In this document: positions 1 through 5,437 of the stretch, one piece after another | How positions within the stretch are numbered: the stretch's first letter is position 1 | Layout of the letters: each line of letters opens with the position of its first letter | Origin: CAZAKO01 sp964546145 | GTDB taxonomy: Bacteria > Fidelibacterota > UBA2242 | DNA: 22,311 nt | Reading direction: 5' to 3' | Assembly: GCA_964546145.1 (NCBI GenBank) | Contig: CAZJIU010000033.1 | Location: forward strand, 1-22,311 | Notes under the pieces: generated by a model | What the model saw: the letters and a program-made list of their open reading frames with translations, nothing else | Database searches by the model: none | Told to the model about the DNA's origin: nothing | Made by a program: the position numbers and the translations under genes

Positions 1-12
1 ATATACTGTGTA
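1..12. repeat. 12-bp direct repeat of the GIY-YIG start region at the window edge
   Basis: ATATACTGTGTA at 1-12 is repeated exactly at 164-175, where (on the minus strand) it encodes the YTVYI start of the GIY-YIG domain. The 163-bp spacing suggests that a second copy of the unit may begin at the left edge. Only 12 bases can be seen, so this remains tentative. Confidence 0.4.
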
Positions 13-178
13 GATCAAATTTAGTCGGGATGAGTCCCGATTTTTCGGGATGAATACCCGATTTTGTGGATTTGGAATAACCACTATTATGCTCTTCTAA
101 TCGTCGGCCTAAATCCTCTGTCTGACCGATATAATATCGATCACGACTAGCACTATATAAAATATATACTGTGTAAAC
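1..178 (-). CDS. GIY-YIG nuclease-like reading frame, start-less and cut by window edge
   Basis: Read from 178 towards 1, the frame gives VYTVYILYSASRDRYYIGQT followed by EDLGRRLEEHNSG, the N-terminal half of a GIY-YIG (UPF0213/YhbQ-type) domain: the VYI and YIG strands and the conserved Arg of the RR-LEEH helix are visible. There is no ATG, GTG or TTG between the end of tRNA-Pro (187) and the domain. The frame is open straight back through the whole tRNA, and the first conventional start is a TTG at 302-304. After about 40 residues the usual middle of the domain is replaced by two heptapeptides, KSGIHPE and KSGLIPT, encoded by palindromic DNA. The catalytic Glu of helix 3 is not visible, because the window ends or because the gene is degraded. 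It may be a pseudogene, a fragment of a tRNA-linked element, or a protein started from a non-standard codon. Confidence 0.6.
25..65. repeat. Two tandem ~20-bp palindromic units inside the GIY-YIG frame
   Basis: Unit 1 (25-44) is TCGGGATGAGTCCCGATTTT and unit 2 (45-65) has the same layout with TCGGG and CCCGA arms around TGAATA, followed by TTTT. Each is a short hairpin. On the minus strand the two units encode the tandem heptapeptides KSGIHPE and KSGLIPT. The arm sequence TCGGGA/TCCCGA is shared with the palindrome in the tRNA-Gly array at 1765-1780 and 2003-2018. Confidence 0.75.
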
Positions 179-186
179 ATATCTTG

Positions 187-261
187 TCGGGGTGAGAGGA
201 TTTGAACCTCCGACTTCTTCGTCCCGAACGAAGCGCGCTAACCGGGCTGCGCTACACCCCG
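187..261 (-). tRNA. tRNA-Pro(CGG)
   Basis: The minus strand folds into a full cloverleaf. Acceptor arms are CGGGGTG and CACCCCG, the anticodon stem is CTTCG/CGAAG around the loop TTCGGGA (anticodon CGG, reading CCG), and the T-loop is TTCAAAT. The discriminator is A and no CCA is encoded. A CGCTTTTT motif lies 17 bp upstream (279-286). The GIY-YIG frame starts immediately behind its 3' end, in a frame that is open through the tRNA. Confidence 0.95.
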
Positions 262-328
262 TAATATTAAGTTCTATTAAAAAGCGTCTAAATTTATAAA
301 TCAAACGGAATATTATAAAGTAAAAATC

Positions 329-805
329 CTACATTTGTTTGATAAAAATACTCGATAAACCTGCTCCGGTTAGACAAATAATCGTAACAAGGATACCGGC
401 AATCAATACACCAATTATATCAGCAATGATAAATTTTTTAAAATCTAAACCAATTAAAAATGAGGCAACGGCACCGGTATAAACACCTGAACCGGGGAGC
501 GGAATTCCAATAAAAATCGCCACCGCCCACTCACCATATTTTTCGACTGCTTTCGAAATTCGACGCTGAGTGTGTTTTGTGTATTTATTCCACAGATTTT
601 CAATTGGTTTTACTAAGCAAATTAACTTTATTATCCATTCCAAAAAAATGAAAATAAAAATACCAATGATTATGTTAGCCATCACACACACTAAAAATAC
701 AATCCACCATTTCATTTCTATCCCAAAAATACCATAAGGGATCGAAGCGCGTAATTCAAGTGTTGGTACAAAAGTAATCGCAATCATCTGTAAAATCTCA
801 GTCAT
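329..805 (-). CDS. Small multidrug-export family membrane protein (PF06695-like)
   Basis: A 158-residue hydrophobic protein with about four membrane segments. The pattern fits the small multidrug export family: an early TLELRASIPYGI stretch and the later GIPLPGSGVYTGAVASFL motif around a re-entrant or membrane-dipping segment. The biochemical function of this family is poorly defined; the name comes from distant similarity to export proteins and is no proof of drug efflux. The reading frame extends to a TTG at 817, but the ATG at 803-805 is preceded by TTGGAG at a good distance and is the better start. It lies 23 bp behind the glycosyltransferase on the same strand, so the two are probably co-transcribed. 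Confidence 0.8.
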   Translation of the reverse strand: MTEILQMIAITFVPTLELRASIPYGIFGIEMKWWIVFLVCVMANIIIGIFIFIFLEWIIKLICLVKPIENLWNKYTKHTQRRISKAVEKYGEWAVAIFIGIPLPGSGVYTGAVASFLIGLDFKKFIIADIIGVLIAGILVTIICLTGAGLSSIFIKQM

Positions 806-828
806 TGAAAACTCCAATACATATTATG

Positions 829-1518
829 TTAAAACCAGAAAAAACTGCCTAAATACAATTTAATAAAATTAATTGTATCCATTATGTTATTAATATAACT
901 GCCTGATTTACTGTAGATTGTGGGAATTGTAACTTCGGAGTATTTGATTCCACCATATATCATTTTGATCAGAAATTCGCTTTCGAACTGGAATCTATTT
1001 TCGACAAACTTATCTAATGAAATTTTTGATAAATTGATCAGGCGATAGCCACACTGACTGTCATGTACTCTTTTTCCAGTCCGTAGTGAAATTAAAAAAG
1101 AGGTGATACTGTTTGACAATATGCGATGAAATGGCATTGAAGTTCGCAAAAAGGATCTTTTCCCCAAAACCAAATCCAGATTATACTGTTCGCTTATTTT
1201 GATAAAATCACTGATTTTGCTTGGAGCATGTTGCATATCGGCATCGAGAAAAATCGCATAAATAAATCCCTTCTGGCGTGCTTTTTCGATCCCGATTTTT
1301 ATTGCTGCTCCCTTTCCCTTGTTGTTAGCGTGACGATAAATTGAGATCGATGGGTATTTGGAGACAACTAATACCGTATCATCAGTTGAACCGTCATCAA
1401 TTACGATAATGCGTATTTGCGGATAATAAGATCGAATCAAATTAATTACTGAGTTAATATTTGCCGCAGCATTATATGCCGGTATAATTATACAATATTT
1501 ACTTTCAATCATTTCCAT
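829..1518 (-). CDS. Family-2 glycosyltransferase, polyprenyl-phosphate mannosyl/glucosyltransferase-like
   Basis: The 229-residue protein is a GT-A fold glycosyltransferase of family GT2. Residues 8-15 (CIIIPAYN) form the first strand, D41-D42 in DDGSTDD bind the nucleotide, and the LDADMQH motif (D92/D94) is the metal-binding DXD element, like that of dolichyl-phosphate mannose synthase and DPM1-like enzymes. It likely transfers a sugar from a nucleotide donor to a lipid phosphate at the inner face of the cytoplasmic membrane. The acceptor cannot be told from the sequence. The protein has no long C-terminal membrane region, only a hydrophobic end (FIKLYLGSFFWF). The ATG at 1518 and another at 1512 are both possible starts; neither has a strong ribosome-binding site. 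Confidence 0.85.
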   Translation of the reverse strand: MEMIESKYCIIIPAYNAAANINSVINLIRSYYPQIRIIVIDDGSTDDTVLVVSKYPSISIYRHANNKGKGAAIKIGIEKARQKGFIYAIFLDADMQHAPSKISDFIKISEQYNLDLVLGKRSFLRTSMPFHRILSNSITSFLISLRTGKRVHDSQCGYRLINLSKISLDKFVENRFQFESEFLIKMIYGGIKYSEVTIPTIYSKSGSYINNIMDTINFIKLYLGSFFWF

Positions 1519-1651
1519 TAGGCTGAAAAATTATCAGAATTTCTGCTATAATCCAACTGATGTTTTATAAATTGAAATCTGAACTATTTGGTTCAAAAAA
1601 TATTGCATAAGGGCTAATTCTAAATTAAATTTCCACCGCTTTTTATAAAAT

Positions 1652-1724
1652 GCGAGAGTAGCTCAGATGGTAGAGCCCCACGTTGCCAACGTGGTTGTCG
1701 CGGGTTCGAGCCCCGTCTCTCGCT
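1652..1724 (+). tRNA. tRNA-Gly(GCC)
   Basis: Complete cloverleaf: acceptor GCGAGAG/CTCTCGC, D-stem GCTC/GAGC, anticodon stem CCACG/CGTGG with loop TTGCCAA (anticodon GCC), T-arm GCGGG-TTCGAGC-CCCGT, discriminator T, no encoded CCA. Its 3' 27 nt (1698-1724) are repeated exactly in the downstream 83-bp array. CCGCTTTTTATAAAA lies just upstream (1636-1650). Confidence 0.96.
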
Positions 1725-1764
1725 CTCAAATATTCATTAGCAATTACAATAAGCCCTACGTTGC

Positions 1765-1780
1765 TCCCGACTGGTCGGGA
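1765..1780. repeat. Palindrome in the first array unit
   Basis: TCCCGAC-TG-GTCGGGA has perfect 7-bp arms. It replaces the 11 nt of tRNA-Gly that follow the first two anticodon bases (1687-1697). Confidence 0.85.
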
Positions 1781-1835
1781 TCGCGGGTTCGAGCCCCGTC
1801 TCTCGCTCTCAAATATTCATTAGCAATTACAATAA

Positions 1836-1935
1836 NNNNNNNNNNNNNNNNNNNNNNNNNNNNNNNNNNNNNNNNNNNNNNNNNNNNNNNNNNNNNNNNN
1901 NNNNNNNNNNNNNNNNNNNNNNNNNNNNNNNNNNN
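1836..1935. other. Assembly gap (100 N) inside the tRNA-Gly repeat array
   Basis: Exactly 100 N, a conventional placeholder for a gap of unknown size. If the 83-bp periodicity is unbroken, the true gap must be 28 bp or 28 plus a multiple of 83 bp, because the repeat phases on either side differ by 155 bp. Confidence 0.97.
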
Positions 1936-2002
1936 TCGCGGGTTCGAGCCCCGTCTCTCGCTCTCAAATATTCATTAGCAATTACAATAAGCCCTACGTT
2001 GC

Positions 2003-2018
2003 TCCCGACTGGTCGGGA
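2003..2018. repeat. Palindrome in the last array unit
   Basis: Identical to the 1765-1780 palindrome and in the same place within the unit, between the ACGTTGC block and the tRNA tail. Confidence 0.85.
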
Positions 2019-2048
2019 TCGCGGGTTCGAGCCCCGTCTCTCGCTCAA

Positions 2049-2156
2049 AAGCAATCCAAACATAGAATCTAAAAGATACTATCTGTTATTGAATCTGGAG
2101 TATCATTTATTAGGATACTATGCCTTCTATGTTGATTGACCACCTGATGATTGCTT
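2049..2156. repeat. Nested inverted repeats between the array and tRNA-Gln
   Basis: Three nested pairs are visible: AAGCAATC (2049-2056) with GATTGCTT (2149-2156), AACATAGAA (2059-2067) with TTCTATGTT (2125-2133), and GATACT (2075-2080) with AGTATC (2099-2104). Together they could fold into one long interrupted hairpin of about 108 nt. No reading frame of useful length is present. It could be a structured RNA, a decayed mobile-element remnant or a transcription-ending structure; no known RNA family was recognised. Confidence 0.5.
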
Positions 2157-2201
2157 GCTCTTTGACAGGCCGGTTTGTAAATTAATCCGCTTTTTGAATT
2201 T

Positions 2202-2272
2202 TGGGGTGTCGTCCAATGGCAGGACATCAGACTCTGGATCTGAGTATCGGGGTTCGAATCCCTGCACCCCAG
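2202..2272 (+). tRNA. tRNA-Gln(CTG)
   Basis: Acceptor TGGGGTG/CACCCCA, D-stem GTCC/GGAC, anticodon stem TCAGA/TCTGA with loop CTCTGGA (anticodon CTG), T-loop TTCGAAT, discriminator G. Unlike the other tRNAs in this window it is followed by an encoded CCA (2273-2275). The 11-bp direct repeat CGCTTTTTGAA flanks it at 2188-2198 and 2278-2288. Confidence 0.95.
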
Positions 2273-2422
2273 CCAAACGCTTTTTGAAATCCCAAAAACA
2301 AGTACTAATAAACGTTTTTAAGTTCTTTTAAGTTCAGTTAAAATAATTGCCAGTAAAAAACCAGTTCATCTTAATAGCACTTACAAAGGCTTAAAAGGAC
2401 TTAATAGGACTTTAAATCATAA

Positions 2423-2494
2423 GGCGCATTCGTCTAGTGGTTAGGACGCTGGCCTCTCACGTCGGTAACAGGGGTTCGAACCCCCTATGCGCCA
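2423..2494 (+). tRNA. tRNA-Glu(CTC)
   Basis: Acceptor GGCGCAT/ATGCGCC, D-arm GTCT-AGTGGTT-AGGAC, anticodon loop CTCTCAC (anticodon CTC), T-loop TTCGAAC, discriminator A, no encoded CCA. It stands 83 bp ahead of the glucuronokinase-like gene on the same strand; the stretch between holds no clear hairpin terminator. Confidence 0.94.
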
Positions 2495-2577
2495 CAAAAG
2501 TTTTTTATCATTAAATAATAAAATGACCATTAATTATTCTGCATATTCACGAAAAAACAAACAAAAATTTCAATAAG

Positions 2578-3573
2578 ATGATCATCGAAACACACGCTTA
2601 TGCCCGAGCCGGTTTATTAGGTAATCCTTCGGATGGCTATTTTGGTAAAACGATTGCCATTATCATCGGAAATTTCGGTGCTCATATTTCTCTATATGAA
2701 TCACCTGAACTCCATATTGAATCTTCAGAATCAGATTTAAACATATTTAAAAATATCCACGATTTGATCGAAAGAATAAACGCCCAGGGATATTATGGCG
2801 GTGATCGGTTAATCAAAGCCGCCATTTGTAAATTCTATACATACTGTAATCAAAATAAGATCAAACTGGATAGTAAAAATTTCTCAATTCGTTATTCCTC
2901 TTCAATTCCCCGGCAGGTTGGCTTGGGCGGATCAAGTGCTATCATCACTGCAACGATGCGCGCCTTGATGAAATTCTATAGAATAAAAATTCCCAAAGAA
3001 ATCCTGCCAACTATCATTCTGGAAGCCGAAATCGAGGAACTGGGAATCAGTGCCGGACTCCAGGACCGGGTCATTCAAGTATATGAAGGCTGCATATATA
3101 TGGATTTTAATCGCGAGATTATGGAAAAGGAAAAACATGGCATATATCGGCCAATTGATCCTCAGAAATTACCAAAATTATATCTAGCCTATAAAACTTC
3201 ACTGAGTAAAGTATCCGGACAGGTACTGAATGAAGTTAAAATGCGCTATGATCGGGGTGATACCGAAGTGCATCAAACACTGAATCAGATCGCCGACCTT
3301 GCCGACGAAGGGCGGGAAGCAATCGAAAATGGCGATGTTGAACAACTGAATTGTTTAATTAACAAAAATTTCGACCTGCGAAGCAAAATCATGAAGATAA
3401 GTCCGGATAATCAGGAACTAATCCAAACAGCGCGAGCGTGTGGTGCCTCTGCTAAGTTTGCTGGCTCGGGTGGCTCAATTATCGGTATTTATACTAACAA
3501 CAATATGCTTAATCGTTTGATTGTCAATCTGAAAAAACACAATGCCCGGGTCATTAAACCTTACATAATATAG
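2578..3573 (+). CDS. Glucuronokinase-like GHMP kinase
   Basis: This 331-residue GHMP-superfamily kinase resembles plant glucuronokinase (GlcAK), which phosphorylates D-glucuronate at C1 with ATP. Points of resemblance to the remembered plant sequence are the N-terminal AYARAGLLGNPSDGYFGKTI, GYYGGDRL near residue 71, IPRQVGLGGSSAI (110-122, the GHMP phosphate-binding loop), ELGISAGLQDRV (154-165, with the catalytic-type Asp), the MDF block near 175 and the C-terminal KFAGSGGS motif. The next gene starts 16 bp downstream and encodes a GalU-type uridylyltransferase, which fits a glucuronate to GlcA-1-phosphate to UDP-glucuronate route. Related GHMP sugar kinases (heptose or fucose kinases) are the main alternatives. 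The ATG at 2578 has only a weak ribosome-binding site. Confidence 0.8.
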   Translation: MIIETHAYARAGLLGNPSDGYFGKTIAIIIGNFGAHISLYESPELHIESSESDLNIFKNIHDLIERINAQGYYGGDRLIKAAICKFYTYCNQNKIKLDSKNFSIRYSSSIPRQVGLGGSSAIITATMRALMKFYRIKIPKEILPTIILEAEIEELGISAGLQDRVIQVYEGCIYMDFNREIMEKEKHGIYRPIDPQKLPKLYLAYKTSLSKVSGQVLNEVKMRYDRGDTEVHQTLNQIADLADEGREAIENGDVEQLNCLINKNFDLRSKIMKISPDNQELIQTARACGASAKFAGSGGSIIGIYTNNNMLNRLIVNLKKHNARVIKPYII

Positions 3574-3589
3574 GAGACATTTTAGAAAT

Positions 3590-4474
3590 ATGGTGCGTAA
3601 AGCCATTATTCCTGCAGCTGGACTGGGAACCCGCTTTTTACCGGTAACAAAAGCCCAACCTAAGGAAATGCTCCCGATTATTGATACTCCGACAATTCAA
3701 TATGTTGTTCAGGAAGCCATTGATTCGGGAATTGATGATATTTTGATCATCTCGGGAAAAGGTAAAAGAGCTATCGAAGACCATTTTGACCGTAATACCG
3801 AACTCGAATTTATTCTCGAACAAAAAGGTCAGCATGACTTAGCAATCAATGTTGGCCGAATTGGCGATATGGCAAATATCCATTTCATTCGCCAGAAACA
3901 GTTGAACGGATTGGGTGATGCTATTTATTACGCTAAACAACATACCGGCAATGAGCCATTTGCCGTTTTGCTCGGCGATACAGTAGTGGATGCGGTCATT
4001 CCTGCAACCCAGCAACTGATTGACGTATATAACCAGTTTCGGCAAACCGTCATTGGCATTGAACGAATTCCGCGGGAAAAGATTGGGCGTTATGGAATTG
4101 TATCCGGTGAAAAAGTAAGCGAGCGGATTTACAAAGTAGATCAATTAATCGAAAAACCAAGCCAAGCCCAAGTAACTTCTGACTTCGCCATTGCCGGACG
4201 CTATATTCTGACTCCCGAAGTCTATAGCATGATAGAAAAAGTCACACCGGACAAGAATAACGAGATCCAGCTGACTGAGGCATTACAACTACTAATCCAA
4301 CGTGAAGGCATTTATTCCTATCTTTTTGAAGGCAAACGCTATGACGTAGGTGATAAATTAGATTATCTCAAAACTACGGTCGAGTTTGCCCTCAAAAGAG
4401 ATGAATTCTCACAGGATTTTTTAAAATTTTTAAAAGAGATTGTTGCCGCTTACGATTTGACTAACAAAAATTAA
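3590..4474 (+). CDS. galU: UTP--sugar-1-phosphate uridylyltransferase, GalU type
   Basis: The 294-residue protein is a GalU-family nucleotidyltransferase making UDP-sugars from UTP and a sugar 1-phosphate in the cytosol. It begins with KAIIPAAGLGTRFLPVTKAQ, the nucleotide-binding loop of the family, followed by PKEMLPI, the RQKQLNGLGDAI segment, the LLGDTVVD strand (metal site) and VTPDKNNEIQLTEAL near the C-terminus. Length and motif order are normal for GalU. The family's usual product is UDP-glucose; here the preceding glucuronokinase-like gene raises the possibility that GlcA-1-phosphate is an additional or main substrate, which the sequence alone cannot settle. An AGGAG lies 13 bp ahead of the ATG, further than usual. 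The stop is separated by a single base from the stop of the convergent TerB-like gene. Confidence 0.92.
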   Translation: MVRKAIIPAAGLGTRFLPVTKAQPKEMLPIIDTPTIQYVVQEAIDSGIDDILIISGKGKRAIEDHFDRNTELEFILEQKGQHDLAINVGRIGDMANIHFIRQKQLNGLGDAIYYAKQHTGNEPFAVLLGDTVVDAVIPATQQLIDVYNQFRQTVIGIERIPREKIGRYGIVSGEKVSERIYKVDQLIEKPSQAQVTSDFAIAGRYILTPEVYSMIEKVTPDKNNEIQLTEALQLLIQREGIYSYLFEGKRYDVGDKLDYLKTTVEFALKRDEFSQDFLKFLKEIVAAYDLTNKN

Positions 4475-4475
4475 A

Positions 4476-4853
4476 TTATTTATTCAGAATCATCTTAACT
4501 TGTTCGAGAAAATCCAATTCCGCATCGTGCACTTTCTCGTCGGCTTCAATAATTTCAAGCAGCGCATGGATTAAATTCTGTTTCATCTGATCATCCAGTT
4601 TCTTGGCAATTTTAGCTGACTTTAATCCGGCTTCAAAAGCTTTATCTGGACCGGATTCCTGAATAATTGTAATAACCCGTTCCAATTCCTCTTTTTTAAT
4701 GCCATAACGCTTTAATATTTCAAATAGTTTGTCCGTCTCGCGATCATCAATCTCGCGATCAGCAGATATCATGTTCAAGCAGATATAAATAAATGCTTCT
4801 CTGGGGGTGATTTTTTTAAGCTTCAAGATCTCCTCCTCCTGAATTTTCATCAT
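4476..4853 (-). CDS. TerB-like helical protein
   Basis: A small, charged, all-helical protein of 116-125 residues with the TerB/DUF533-type pattern: an FIYICLNMISADREIDDRET segment carrying the acidic ADREID motif, and a second matching IEADEKVHDAELDFLEQV segment. In TerB such acidic residues bind metal; the role of stand-alone family members is unclear. The ATG at 4853 lies inside the upstream membrane-protein gene, without a ribosome-binding site. A strong GGAGGAGGAG (4829-4838) stands just ahead of a TTG at 4824-4826, so the true start is probably this TTG, giving about 116 residues and an 11-bp overlap with the upstream stop. Translational coupling to the PGPGW gene is likely. Confidence 0.7.
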   Translation of the reverse strand: MMKIQEEEILKLKKITPREAFIYICLNMISADREIDDRETDKLFEILKRYGIKKEELERVITIIQESGPDKAFEAGLKSAKIAKKLDDQMKQNLIHALLEIIEADEKVHDAELDFLEQVKMILNK

Positions 4854-5262
4854 TTGTAGTTCTAAGTGGACTCTTTCCTGACTTTTGGCGAATTAAATTG
4901 ATTGCAGGTAAAATCTTTGGATGTAAAATAAGTTTCCGCTCCAGTTTACATCTACCGGGAAAATTGAGTAAAATTATGCCAACAAATATCGTCAATAATC
5001 CTTGGCCGGGAATAAAAAGCATAATAAATCCGGCAATCAGGAATAACAAACCGAGAAGATTCTTAACCATTAGAATTATCAATCTAATAACCGGATGATG
5101 CCGCTGTTTAAAAGGAATCCGATGGGAATTAATAAAATAATCAGGCGACATCCTTACCAATAAAATTGGTATTAATAATAGAGTCCCGAAAAAGGTCAGG
5201 ATTGACAACGAGGTGAGCCAGATGATTAATAATTGGTTGGATTTGATAAAATTTAAAATCAT
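4816..5262 (-). CDS. PGPGW-type inner-membrane protein
   Basis: About 148 residues from the ATG at 5260-5262 (the frame runs on to a TTG at 5298). There are two hydrophobic parts: an N-terminal segment, and a hairpin around GLLFLIAGFIMLFIPGQGLL and TIFVGIILLNFPG. The turn IPGQGLLT corresponds to the PGPGW motif of this putative transmembrane family. The basic tail CKLERKLILHPKILPAINL and KSGKSPLR is also typical of these proteins. Function is unknown in the family. The gene overlaps the TerB-like gene behind it, and the divergent peptidase gene begins 175 bp away. Confidence 0.75.
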   Translation of the reverse strand: MILNFIKSNQLLIIWLTSLSILTFFGTLLLIPILLVRMSPDYFINSHRIPFKQRHHPVIRLIILMVKNLLGLLFLIAGFIMLFIPGQGLLTIFVGIILLNFPGRCKLERKLILHPKILPAINLIRQKSGKSPLRTTNDENSGGGDLEA

Positions 5263-5437
5263 AACCGGCGTAATATAATCCGAATTCAACCAAAGCAAAA
5301 AAGTAATTCTTAAACAAACAATTTAAATAGCAATAATCACCAAGTATAATGGTAATTTGACTACACTAAACCATTGCTAATTTCTCAAAACAGCTTACTT
5401 TTATGTAGAATGAAACACAATAAAGGAGAAGCCCGCC

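Larger units (their letters stand above)
1698..2045 (+). repeat. 83-bp tandem array built on the 3' end of tRNA-Gly
   Basis: The 27-nt block that forms the T-arm and 3' acceptor strand of tRNA-Gly (1698-1724) recurs exactly at 1781-1807, 1936-1962 and 2019-2045. The spacing is 83 bp on each side of the assembly gap (1698 to 1781, and 1936 to 2019). One unit consists of: a 27-bp AT-rich spacer (1725-1751); 13 bp matching tRNA-Gly 1674-1686 with a single mismatch (1752-1764); a 16-bp palindrome, TCCCGACTGGTCGGGA (1765-1780); and the 27-nt tRNA tail. No unit has a matching 5' acceptor strand GCGAGAG, so none is a complete tRNA gene. After the last copy the sequence leaves the repeat at once. The number of units is unknown because 100 N lie inside the array. 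Confidence 0.93.

Noticed and set aside
1698..2045. CRISPR array
   Set aside because: The material between the repeated 27-nt blocks is identical from unit to unit, the block is a tRNA tail, and no cas gene is present.
1725..2045. Additional complete tRNA-Gly genes in the array
   Set aside because: No unit has a 5' acceptor strand complementary to CTCTCGC, and the anticodon arm is interrupted by the palindrome.
1667..2063. Open frames on both strands across tRNA-Gly and the 83-bp array
   Set aside because: They translate tRNA sequence, repeats and N. The 83-bp period is not a multiple of 3, so no repeat protein is possible.
2161..2201. TTGACA at 2162-2167 as a promoter for tRNA-Gln
   Set aside because: No acceptable -10 element at 16-18 bp spacing was found, so it is not listed as a feature.
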